Origin: an uncultured Dermabacter sp.
GTDB taxonomy: Bacteria; Actinomycetota; Actinomycetes; Actinomycetales; Dermabacteraceae
Direction: 5' to 3'
Length of the DNA: 42,765 bases
NCBI GenBank assembly: GCA_947252755.1
Contig: CAMXWV010000014.1
Span: 1 to 42,765, forward strand
A program made the position numbers and the translations under genes. The notes under the pieces were generated by a model. That model searched no databases. It was not told the DNA's origin and was given only the letters and a program-made list of their open reading frames with translations. Positions 1-7,143 of the stretch are shown here, piece after piece (position 1 is the stretch's first letter; each line of letters opens with the position of its first letter).

Positions 1-134
1 CCAGGCCAACCATCGGCTAGCCAGATCAATTGTCACCTATCCCTGCATCAGCCCCTTTGGACAGCGGAAAGAAGTGAATATCTCAAGTTGATGTCAGAAC
101 ATAGTCGCCATTTACCTAGAGCTGGCATCCAACT
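1..134. other. AT-richer non-coding edge
   Basis: No gene is supported here. Base composition is unlike the rest of the window: 61-120 has only 24 G/C in 60. This may be the flank of an acquired segment that includes the neighbouring helix-turn-helix gene. No transposase, terminal inverted repeat or target-site duplication is visible. Confidence 0.5.
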
Positions 135-635
135 TCAGACAGACTGGGACCCTCGGCATTCTACTATGCTCCTGATTGGCTGACGTCCTCTTGGGCGGAT
201 GGTTCCACCGGCAGCCACCACAGCCGAGCGAACAGCCTGGTCGCTGATGCTTAACTGTGCTGCTACTTGATTGAGGGTGAAGCCTTCGGCGTAGAGGCGT
301 GCCGCCTCACCTCGTAGCTGTTGTGAATGTTCCGGGGCTCTGCTCGGATGACCCGCTCGCCGCGCAATCTCTCGCACGGTCGCCCGATGAACATTAAACC
401 TTCGTGCCAGCTCCTGAACCGGCACCCCCTCGGTGTATCCGACGAGCAGTTCTTCACGTTTCGAGGCACTCAAACGGGTTTGAGACTGACTCGAATTTTC
501 ACGTACCGGACCTCTAGAATCTGTCGTGTGAGGGGTACCAGTGCGTTGCCGCTGTGTCTTCGATCCCTTGAGAACACGCAAAATTAACGTTCTTCGCGAC
601 TTACTGGGGTTTGAGAAGTACCTACGAAGGCCCAC
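135..635 (-). CDS. Small double helix-turn-helix DNA-binding protein, function unknown
   Basis: The 166-residue protein has a basic, low-complexity N-terminus (about 1-50) and two similar HTH units. The first (about 55-94) contains LARRFNVHRATVREIARRAG and the second (about 106-148) contains VAAQLSISDQAVRSAVVAAG. Each ends in a basic segment, like the Hin/resolvase-type HTH modules at the C-termini of serine recombinases and IS-associated proteins. No catalytic recombinase domain precedes them, so this is either a stand-alone DNA-binding protein or the surviving tail of a recombinase. The GTG start at 635 is uncertain; an internal start nearer the first HTH is possible. Its lower GC suggests acquisition. 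Confidence 0.5.
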   Translation of the reverse strand: MGLRRYFSNPSKSRRTLILRVLKGSKTQRQRTGTPHTTDSRGPVRENSSQSQTRLSASKREELLVGYTEGVPVQELARRFNVHRATVREIARRAGHPSRAPEHSQQLRGEAARLYAEGFTLNQVAAQLSISDQAVRSAVVAAGGTIRPRGRQPIRSIVECRGSQSV

Positions 636-639
636 TCAC

Positions 640-679
640 ACACGAGCGCACCCAGCAGTCATGCCGGGTGCGCTCGTGT
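640..679 (-). terminator. Perfect 14-bp stem hairpin after the MHS transporter
   Basis: Arms 640-653 and 666-679 are perfectly complementary, with a 12-nt loop. The hairpin lies just past the stop of the minus-strand transporter and just before the start of the minus-strand HTH gene. There is no U-tract, as is common for actinobacterial terminators. It would insulate the two genes. Confidence 0.65.
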
Positions 680-692
680 ATGGGCCGGGCTG

Positions 693-2057
693 TTAGGCGG
701 GATTGGGGGAGTGCTCTGTGACCACCGGAGTTTCGCCGGTCATGGTGAGCTGCTCCTTCAGCGGCCGTCCCTTCGTCTCCGGCATCAGCAGGATCGCGAT
801 CAGTCCGCCCGCACAGATCACCGCGAGATAGATCGCCGGAGAGATCGCCGTGCCGGTGCGGTCCACCAGGAATGTGGCCACGTACGGGGCGGTGCCGCCG
901 AAGATGGCGTAGGACACGTTGTAGGTGATTGCCGAGGCGGTATACCGGTTCATGGTGGCGAACGCTTCGCTCAGCAGCACCGCGGTCACCACGTTGGCGG
1001 CGACCGCACCCACGGCGAGCATCACCTGACTGCCCAGCGCGGTGGCGAAGACGCCGTGGCCGGCGAGCACATAGGCGGGAACGCCCAGTCCGCCCAGCAG
1101 GATGGCCGATGCGTACATGATCGGCTTGCGCCCCACCTTGTCGCAGATGATGCCCATAACCGGGGCGAGCGCGGTGGCGAACAGCAGTGCCAGCACATTG
1201 GAGAGCAGCACCTGGTTGGCGGGCATGCCCACCACTTCCTGCAGGAAAGTGGTCATGTAGGTGGAGAACATGTAGAAGCTGAGGCCGGTGATCGAGATGT
1301 AGCCGGCAACAACCGCCATGGCCTGCCATTCTTTTCTGATCACCGAGCGGATGGTGGTGTGCTGGATGGTCTCCTCGCCTTCTTCGGCAAGGGCTTCCTT
1401 AAATGCGGGGGACTCTTCGAGCTTGGCGCGGATGTAGAACGCCACCAAACCCAGCGGCACCGAGATCAGGAACGGCACGCGCCATCCCCAGGCGAGCATG
1501 CCGGATTCACCGAGCCATTCGGTGAGCGCCCAGGTCACAGATGCTGCCGCGGCAAAGGAACCGAAAGTGGCGGCGGGCATGGCGGAGGCGTACCGGGCGC
1601 GCTTGTCATCCGGTGCGTGCTCGATCACGTAGGCGGCGGCACCCGCGTATTCACCGCCGGCGGACAGCCCCTGCACGCACCTGGCGATGGTGAGCAGGAT
1701 CGGTGCCAGAATGCCGATGGTGGCGAAGCTGGGGAGCAGGCCGATCACCGCGGTGGAGATGGACATCAGGATCACGGTGAGCGCCAGCACCTGTTTGCGG
1801 CCGATCCGGTCGCCGAGCCGGCCGAAGATCGCGCCGCCGAGCGGGCGCATGGCGAAGGCAACCGCGAAGATGGCGAACGTCTGCAGCAGGGCGGTGACCC
1901 CGTCAGAAGCAGGGAAGAACACCTTTGCGAGCAGAGTGGCGGTGAAGCTATACACGGCGAAGTCGAACCACTCCACAACGGTTCCAGCGGCTCCTGCCAT
2001 GGTCACCTTGTTGAGAGTGGATTGGGAAACGTTATGAGTAGGGGACGATGCGGTCAC
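693..2057 (-). CDS. MFS transporter, metabolite:H+ symporter (MHS) family
   Basis: This 454-residue, 12-helix transporter resembles the MHS family (ShiA, KgtP, ProP), which imports small organic acids or zwitterions with protons. The loop 2-3 motif GRLGDRIGRKQV (about 79-90) and the MHS-typical VQGLSAGGEYAGAA (about 128-141) are visible. I chose the GTG start at 2057 because GGGAGG lies 5 nt upstream; the TTG six codons earlier has no such site. It is on the same strand as the amidohydrolase at 2190-2984 but separated from it by a hairpin. Context suggests it imports that enzyme's substrate or a related compound; the substrate cannot be read from sequence. Confidence 0.85.
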   Translation of the reverse strand: MTASSPTHNVSQSTLNKVTMAGAAGTVVEWFDFAVYSFTATLLAKVFFPASDGVTALLQTFAIFAVAFAMRPLGGAIFGRLGDRIGRKQVLALTVILMSISTAVIGLLPSFATIGILAPILLTIARCVQGLSAGGEYAGAAAYVIEHAPDDKRARYASAMPAATFGSFAAAASVTWALTEWLGESGMLAWGWRVPFLISVPLGLVAFYIRAKLEESPAFKEALAEEGEETIQHTTIRSVIRKEWQAMAVVAGYISITGLSFYMFSTYMTTFLQEVVGMPANQVLLSNVLALLFATALAPVMGIICDKVGRKPIMYASAILLGGLGVPAYVLAGHGVFATALGSQVMLAVGAVAANVVTAVLLSEAFATMNRYTASAITYNVSYAIFGGTAPYVATFLVDRTGTAISPAIYLAVICAGGLIAILLMPETKGRPLKEQLTMTGETPVVTEHSPNPA

Positions 2058-2129
2058 GAAGACCTCCCAGATCAATGGACGGACAGTTCACTGGCCGGAC
2101 TCAGCCAGTGGAGGCAGTAAGAAGCACAG

Positions 2130-2171
2130 CGGCCCCGTCCAGCAGCAGGGGGTGGATACTGGACGGGGCCG
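2130..2171 (-). terminator. 13-bp stem hairpin between amidohydrolase and transporter
   Basis: Arms 2130-2142 and 2159-2171 are exact complements with a 16-nt loop. The hairpin starts 19 nt after the amidohydrolase stop on the minus strand. It probably terminates or attenuates transcription before the downstream transporter gene. Confidence 0.65.
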
Positions 2172-2189
2172 TGCAATGAGGGTGTGAGA

Positions 2190-2984
2190 TCAGCGGAGGT
2201 TGGTCTTTGTCCACTCGGCCGGGTCGGCCGGGCATTCAACCTCGGGCTGCGGGTCAGCCAGGGTCTTCGGGACGGTGTCCTCGAACATCGGCAGGTTCTC
2301 GAGGTACTTCACAACATCGTCGGTCGCTTCAACGTCACCGAACTTGTTGTCGATGTCGTACAGGTTCCACTGCACAACGCCCGGCACGCGGTCGCCGATG
2401 GTTTCGCGCGGGATGATCGGGCGGTAGCCCTTGGCGATGGCGTCCTCCACGGTGTGGCGCACGCAGCCGGCAGCGGTGGCGCCGGTGACGATCAGGGTGT
2501 CGATCCGGTTGGAGGTGAGGAAGAGCTCAAGGTTCGTGCCGGGGAAAGCCGATGCGCGGTTCTTCTCCAGGACGATCTCGCCCGGCTCCGGCGCGATCCG
2601 GTCATCGATCTGCGCCCAGTAGGAGTCTCGCGGAAGGGTTTCGGTGGGGATCTTCGAGTACCACAGGCCCATGTCATTGGTGCCGGAGGATGCATCCCGG
2701 TTCTCATAGACGTTGGTGGTGTAGAAGATCGGGACGTTCTTGGCGCGCGCAGCAATGTTGATCTTCTGCACATTCTCGATGATCGAGGGGATGTTGGCGC
2801 AGGTGAACGGGTGGCCCTCACGAGTCCAGGCGTTCGCAAGGTCGATGTGGATGACCGCGGGACGGTTGCCGTAGCCCACGCGACGCTTGAAGCCGCGCTT
2901 GTTGTAGATGCCGGTGCCTGCTTCGAATGCCTCTTCAAGGATCGCGGACAGGCGAGCCTCGATGTCATTGTGGTTGTCGGTCAC
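2190..2984 (-). CDS. Cysteine hydrolase, N-carbamoylsarcosine amidase-like (isochorismatase superfamily)
   Basis: The 264-residue protein has the isochorismatase-superfamily triad: D48 in VIHIDLANAW, K141 in LEKNRASAFPGT and C174 in TGATAAGCVRHT. Length and triad spacing match N-carbamoylsarcosine amidohydrolase, a creatinine-pathway enzyme that hydrolyses an N-carbamoyl group to ammonia and CO2 using the catalytic Cys. The start is the GTG at 2984, preceded by AAAGGA 6 nt upstream; an ATG five codons earlier lacks a ribosome-binding site. The neighbouring transporter and divergent IclR regulator suggest an inducible catabolic locus. No creatininase, creatinase or sarcosine oxidase is present in the window, so the exact substrate (N-carbamoylsarcosine, another carbamoyl-amino acid or a maleamate-like amide) is open. 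Confidence 0.8.
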   Translation of the reverse strand: MTDNHNDIEARLSAILEEAFEAGTGIYNKRGFKRRVGYGNRPAVIHIDLANAWTREGHPFTCANIPSIIENVQKINIAARAKNVPIFYTTNVYENRDASSGTNDMGLWYSKIPTETLPRDSYWAQIDDRIAPEPGEIVLEKNRASAFPGTNLELFLTSNRIDTLIVTGATAAGCVRHTVEDAIAKGYRPIIPRETIGDRVPGVVQWNLYDIDNKFGDVEATDDVVKYLENLPMFEDTVPKTLADPQPEVECPADPAEWTKTNLR

Positions 2985-3013
2985 GACGGGTCCTTTCATC
3001 AGAGAGCCAATCT

Positions 3014-3039
3014 GTTGCTGGGATAGCAACTTAGTTGCT
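3014..3039. promoter_or_regulatory. Candidate operator: alternating GTTGCT / AGCAAC half-sites
   Basis: Three half-sites occur in alternating orientation: GTTGCT (3014-3019), AGCAAC (3025-3030) and GTTGCT (3034-3039). They form two overlapping palindromes, 17 bp with a 5-bp centre and 15 bp with a 3-bp centre. The array sits just downstream of the predicted amidohydrolase start site, in the space shared with the divergent IclR gene. That position suits a repressor. The regulator's identity is inferred from adjacency only. Confidence 0.6.
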
Positions 3040-3049
3040 CATAGAGAAA

Positions 3050-3078
3050 AGATTAGCGTGCTCTTAGTCACAGTGCAA
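3050..3078 (-). promoter_or_regulatory. Sigma-70-type promoter of the amidohydrolase gene
   Basis: On the minus strand there is a -35 TTGCAC (3073-3078), a 17-nt spacer and a -10 TAATCT (3050-3055). This is the best consensus promoter I see in the window. Transcription would start near 3043 and run directly into the palindromic operator at 3014-3039, leaving a leader of about 60 nt before the GTG start. Confidence 0.65.
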
Positions 3079-3298
3079 GAGCTGTGGTCGGGAAAATTGC
3101 CGACCCTCTCCGAACAGGGGCGCGCAGCGGCACCGTCCGCGCGACCTTCTCGGTGACCAGGTGTCGGACCGTGCCAGTGGCGCACGCGTCTCACCTGGAC
3201 ATTCAGCGGCCACCATGCATGATCGGCTCATCTGCTCCGCCTACGCTGGTGCAGTGCCGTTCACCCAGGACGGGAGCGGCAAGAAAGGATGGGCTCGA

Positions 3299-4099
3299 AT
3301 GGTTCGCGCGGAGACTGCCCCTGCCCCCAAGACTCAGGGGATTGCTGCATCGCTGCTCAACGGCTTCGCCGTGCTCGAGGCGTTCTCGATCGCCGAGCCC
3401 GAGCTGGGCGTCACTGAGATCGCCGAGCGTGTGGGGCTGCACAAGTCCACGGTGTCCCGGATCCTGCATGGCATGTCCGAATCGCGCTACGTGTCACGAG
3501 ATCCGGACAGTGGGAAATATCGGCTCGGCATGGGCTTGATCTCCCTTGCCGGCCCTCTGCTGGCAAACCTCAATGTGCGGCAAGTGGCACATGAGCCGCT
3601 GCAGCAGGCCACGGAGCAGACCAAAGAAACCAGTGCTCTCTCGGTGTTCAACGGCAGGTTCCCCGTGGTGGTGGAGCAGATTGACTCTCCGCAGTTCGTC
3701 AAGCACACCCAGTACATCGGCACTCGCTACAACCGCTGGGCAAGCTCGTCCTTTCAGATGAGCATGGCAAACCTGGCCCCGGAGACCGTGCGGGACGTGC
3801 TGGCCAGCGGGGAGATCCACGGTGCGCCCCCAGTCGAGTCCGATGCGGACTGGGAGAGTGTGCTTGCTCATCTGCGCGCTGTTCGCGCGGCGAACGTCAG
3901 CATCAATGATGGGGAGACGAACCCTGAGGAGTTCGGGGTGTCTGCGCCCGTCAGGGATTACGACGGAGTCATGCAGGGCGTGGTGACGATGTCAGCGCCG
4001 CATATGCGGGCTGTGGGTGAGCACCGGCAGCTGATCATCGATACCGTTATCGAGACCGCTGCCCTCATCTCCCACCGGCTGGGGTATGTGCCCGGCTGA
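3299..4099 (+). CDS. IclR-family transcriptional regulator
   Basis: The 266-residue protein has an N-terminal winged HTH (about 15-75; LGVTEIAERVGLHKSTVSRILHGM) and a C-terminal IclR effector-binding domain (about 90-260; e.g. SAPVRDYDGVMQGVVTMSAP). I chose the ATG at 3299 because AAGAAAGGA lies 9 nt upstream and the resulting length is normal for the family; the open frame extends further upstream but would add an unusual N-terminus. It is transcribed divergently from the amidohydrolase gene, across the palindromic site at 3014-3039. By IclR convention it probably controls that gene and perhaps the MHS transporter in response to the catabolic substrate. Confidence 0.88.
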   Translation: MVRAETAPAPKTQGIAASLLNGFAVLEAFSIAEPELGVTEIAERVGLHKSTVSRILHGMSESRYVSRDPDSGKYRLGMGLISLAGPLLANLNVRQVAHEPLQQATEQTKETSALSVFNGRFPVVVEQIDSPQFVKHTQYIGTRYNRWASSSFQMSMANLAPETVRDVLASGEIHGAPPVESDADWESVLAHLRAVRAANVSINDGETNPEEFGVSAPVRDYDGVMQGVVTMSAPHMRAVGEHRQLIIDTVIETAALISHRLGYVPG

Positions 4100-4148
4100 G
4101 AGTGGTGGGGCTCAACTCTTCCGCAGAGCGGCTCAGTGCCGGTGTAAC

Positions 4149-4637
4149 TCAGTGCAGCTGAGCGTCCGTCAGCCACTTCTGGATGTCATCCACGGCGTTG
4201 CGAGTATGTACCACCAACATCCCCAGCTGCAGCTCTTCAGCGGAGATTCCGAGCAGCAGCTGGCCGAGCGGCTTCTGCACGAAGCTCGCCAGCACAAAGT
4301 GACCATTGCCGGTTGACACGTTAACGATGGTGGATTCCGCGTCAGCATGGCGGCCGATCAGGTCCGCCTGGCTGGACGCGATGGCATACATGGAGGAGTT
4401 CAGCGCTGCCAGGCGGCCCACATTGTCCCGCTCCACGCCGATCGAGCACAGGTTCAGACCGTCCGCTGTGGAGAGAATCGCTGTGGTCAGAGTGGGGATC
4501 ACCTCGCGCAGGCGTTCAATACGGGGCAGCGCGGTGGCGCCGATGATGTTGGACCACAGCTCCCAGTGACCGGCTACCTCTTCGTTGATGGCGATCTCTG
4601 CGGGAGTCTCCGTGCTCAGCAGTGGTTTATCCGTCAT
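4149..4637 (-). CDS. Roadblock/LC7-domain protein (CvnB/MglB-like)
   Basis: This 162-residue protein has a roadblock/LC7 fold in its C-terminal 120 residues: a VIPTLTTAILSTADGLNLCSIG strand-helix start, a central MYAIASSQADLI helix and the GHFVLASFV strand. Roadblock proteins partner small GTPases; MglB is the GAP for MglA, and CvnB belongs to Streptomyces conservons. Its ATG overlaps the stop of the upstream GTPase gene (TGATG), so the two are almost certainly translationally coupled. Residues 1-40 precede the domain and are unlike anything I recognise. A gene tail of about 50 bp separates it from the convergent IclR gene. Confidence 0.72.
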   Translation of the reverse strand: MTDKPLLSTETPAEIAINEEVAGHWELWSNIIGATALPRIERLREVIPTLTTAILSTADGLNLCSIGVERDNVGRLAALNSSMYAIASSQADLIGRHADAESTIVNVSTGNGHFVLASFVQKPLGQLLLGISAEELQLGMLVVHTRNAVDDIQKWLTDAQLH

Positions 4638-5218
4638 CAGGCTCCAGCCTCCGTGGGATTCAGTCTCAGGCTGAGCATTACTGCTGCAGCAACGTCATCG
4701 CGGTTGCGGGGATCCGCGGCGATCAAGGGGATGCGCTGGAACTCTGGGGCCAGTTCACTGCGCAGCTCGTCAAGGTCAAGGGGGTCAGGTACGTCCCAGA
4801 TCCGGGTCACGGCGATGACGGTGCGGGCATGGGCGCTCGAGTCCCCGAGAGTGTGCAGCCAGAACTCAATGGTTTGAGGAACGTCATATTCATCGCCGAA
4901 GATCCACAACACGATGCGGGAACGCTGGGCGATGATCGAGGAGCGCGCCTTCGCAAAGCGGATCTGGCCCGGGGTTCCGTACAGGCCCACACGCTGACCG
5001 TCCGGTGAGGTCCACTCGCCGTATTCGATGCCCACCGTGGTGGTGACCTTCTGGCCTTCGGTGACCGCGGCGAATGACACTGTGGACTGCAGCACCTCGG
5101 TGCCCACCACAGGGATCTGGGAAAGGGAATGGGTGGCGGTGGTTTTGCCGACACCCATGGGGCCGACGAAGACGACCTGGCGGGAGATGGTGGTGCCGAC
5201 GTGGGAGGCGTGGATCAA
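4637..5218 (-). CDS. Small Ras-like GTP-binding protein (CvnD/MglA-like)
   Basis: The 193-residue G domain has the P-loop GPMGVGKTT (19-27), a Thr-rich switch I segment (T59-T61 before VGIEYG), a G3 motif written LYGTPGQ (79-85) and a TRIWD segment (137-141) at the N/TKxD position. The G-T-P-G-Q form of G3 is typical of the DUF/CvnD GTPases of actinobacterial conservons. The protein probably acts as a GTP-dependent switch with the coupled roadblock protein. The start is the TTG at 5218, with GAGGAGG 5 nt upstream. CvnA-type kinase and CvnC (DUF742) genes are absent from the neighbourhood. Confidence 0.78.
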   Translation of the reverse strand: MIHASHVGTTISRQVVFVGPMGVGKTTATHSLSQIPVVGTEVLQSTVSFAAVTEGQKVTTTVGIEYGEWTSPDGQRVGLYGTPGQIRFAKARSSIIAQRSRIVLWIFGDEYDVPQTIEFWLHTLGDSSAHARTVIAVTRIWDVPDPLDLDELRSELAPEFQRIPLIAADPRNRDDVAAAVMLSLRLNPTEAGA

Positions 5219-5482
5219 CGATGCCTCCTCGTGGGGCTGAGAAACGGATGCACGGAACTAACCATAGGGTAAATCGTTTGCCGGGCAAAGCATCCGGAAG
5301 AGGTGTATAGGTCACTGTTCTGCCCCTACTTCCCGCCGGGATGTCGCGCGTTGACCGGTTGGTCGCTAACATGCAGATGAAGGATGATGTCGGCGACTTG
5401 ACGATAGAGTCGGAACGTGTCATCTGGACCCCTCCACAGGGGGAGGGAAGCCTCCTCCTCCACGAACTAAAGGATTAGAACT

Positions 5483-5851
5483 ATGGCTTCTCAGCAAGAC
5501 CTGCAGACCATGATCAACGCGATCGCCAATGACGTTAACGGCTTCCTCGGCGCATCGGTGGTTGACCTTGACACCGGCATGACCCTCGCTGCTCGCAGCG
5601 AGCGCGGCGGCTTCGACCTCGAGACCGCGTCGGCCTACAACTCCGAGATGGTGAAGGCAAAGCTGAAGACCATCAACATCCTTGACATCCAGACCGAGCT
5701 TGAGGACATGCTGCTCACCCTGGGCGACCAGCTGCACCTCATCAAGATGCTGGATGCCCAGACCTTCATCTACCTCGCAGCTGACCGCCAGGCCACGAAC
5801 CTCGCCCTGGTCCGCTCCGCTGTGAGCCGCCACGCCGCGCAGATCAAGTGA
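5483..5851 (+). CDS. Second roadblock/LC7-like small protein
   Basis: This 122-residue protein is consistent with a minimal roadblock/LC7 domain: an N-terminal helix (LQTMINAIANDVNGFLG), a strand (ASVVDLDTGMTLAA), a long central helix, then LHLIKMLDAQTFIYLAADR and a C-terminal helix. It reads divergently from the GTPase across a 264-bp spacer. AAAGGA lies about 10 nt before the ATG. Its A/L/D-rich, highly regular sequence and clean codon use suggest good expression. It may be an additional GTPase regulator or a heterodimer partner of the other roadblock protein. Assignment to the fold is by pattern, not by a profile search. Confidence 0.65.
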   Translation: MASQQDLQTMINAIANDVNGFLGASVVDLDTGMTLAARSERGGFDLETASAYNSEMVKAKLKTINILDIQTELEDMLLTLGDQLHLIKMLDAQTFIYLAADRQATNLALVRSAVSRHAAQIK

Positions 5852-5888
5852 TCCGCGCAGGGCATCGCCCCTGCTGATCACCTGGTGA

Positions 5889-5936
5889 GCATAGTGAAGC
5901 GCCGCTCCCCGCAGGGGGAGCGGCGCTTCACTATGC
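5889..5936. terminator. 22-bp perfect stem, bidirectional terminator
   Basis: Arms 5889-5910 and 5915-5936 are exactly complementary around a 4-nt loop. The hairpin is placed between the convergent roadblock gene (ends 5851) and the ABC permease gene (ends 5989). It should stop transcription from both sides. Confidence 0.8.
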
Positions 5937-5988
5937 AGTGCTGCGAGGCTGCCGCGCAGTCACGTGGCGTGCCGCAGGCGTGAACAGC

Positions 5989-7143
5989 TCAGCCCTTCAG
6001 CGCCTGCCGCCACGAGATCCGCTTGCCGGTGCGCAGCACGGAGCGCTCGTAGATCCGCGCTGCCAGCCACACGGATGCTGCCAGGGCCACCAACAGGATG
6101 CCCAGGCTGAGAGCAGTAAAGCCGAGGCCGAACTGACCCGTGTAGATGCCGAGCGGAACCGCAACCGGCGCGGACAGCGGGATCAAACCCAGGATCGCCA
6201 GCGCAGTCTCATTCGAGTTGAAGATCAGCACCGCAATGTAGGGGAACATAACCGCCCAGATCAGAGGCGACGCCGCCTGATTGAGATCCTCATTGCGGGA
6301 CACGAGCGAGGCTGCCGCACCGAACAGGGCCGCCACCATCATGAACGCACAGGCGAACAGCACCACGAAGGCGATGATCGGCAGGCCGAGACCGTCCAGG
6401 TTGAGGATGCCGCCGTTGATCTGCACGGTCAGCAGCCCGGCGAGCGCGAGCAGGCCCACCTGCATCAGCGCCAACACGGAGTTGCCGAGCACCTTGCCGG
6501 CAAGGATCGCCTTCGCCGGCACCGACGCAAGGATGATCTCCACAATGCGGGACTGCTTCTCCTCCACCACGGACTGCGCCATCTGCAGGCCGTAGGTCAT
6601 CGACGCCATCATGAACACCATGCCGAAGCCCAGAGCAATGAAATACACGAGGACCGGGTTCGGCGCATTCGCATCCAGCAGCGTCACCTCCGGCTGGATG
6701 GACAGCATGGTTCGCAGCTCGTCGGGAGCATCCCGCAGCGCGATGATCTCCACGCCCGCGGGAGAATCGACGGGAACCAGGGCCGCGTCGGCCTCACCTG
6801 AGCGGACAGCCTGCTCCGCAGCAGCTCGGTCCGCCACGGTGGTTGTCTCATAGCCCTCCCCGAGAGCGCCGCCCACCTGCTGGGTCTGCTCAGTCACGGC
6901 GATCGTGTCCGTGGAGGTGAACATGTCAGAGATGCGCGGCAGCAGCAGACCGCCCACCAGCACCAGCGCCAGGGTGATCAGGGTGCCCAGCACATACGCT
7001 TTCGAGGTCAGTTTGACCATGATCTCGCGCTTGGCGATCAGACCCACCGCGGTGGAGGTGGAGAGGCGGCCGTTATGAGCGGGAGCTCCCGCAGCCGCAG
7101 GGGTTCCAGAGTGGTCGGTGAGAGGGGTGATGCTGGTGCTCAT
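5989..7143 (-). CDS. ABC-2 type permease (NatB/YhaP-like exporter subunit)
   Basis: The 384-residue membrane protein has an N-terminal cytoplasmic segment (about 1-45), TM1 (about 47-70), a large extracytoplasmic domain (about 70-205) and five more membrane helices (about 210-375). This is the layout of ABC-2 permeases such as NatB. The conserved VVEEKQSRIVEIILASV segment is present after TM2. Its ATG (7143) overlaps the stop of the ATPase gene by 4 nt (ATGA), so both halves of the exporter are made together. Likely roles are sodium, drug or antimicrobial-peptide extrusion; the substrate is unknown. Confidence 0.85.
   Translation of the reverse strand: MSTSITPLTDHSGTPAAAGAPAHNGRLSTSTAVGLIAKREIMVKLTSKAYVLGTLITLALVLVGGLLLPRISDMFTSTDTIAVTEQTQQVGGALGEGYETTTVADRAAAEQAVRSGEADAALVPVDSPAGVEIIALRDAPDELRTMLSIQPEVTLLDANAPNPVLVYFIALGFGMVFMMASMTYGLQMAQSVVEEKQSRIVEIILASVPAKAILAGKVLGNSVLALMQVGLLALAGLLTVQINGGILNLDGLGLPIIAFVVLFACAFMMVAALFGAAASLVSRNEDLNQAASPLIWAVMFPYIAVLIFNSNETALAILGLIPLSAPVAVPLGIYTGQFGLGFTALSLGILLVALAASVWLAARIYERSVLRTGKRISWRQALKG

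Noticed and set aside
711..2120. Long plus-strand open frame opposite the MHS transporter
   Set aside because: It is the antisense shadow of a clear membrane protein gene. Its translation is His/Gly/Arg-rich with no family resemblance, as usual for high-GC antisense frames.
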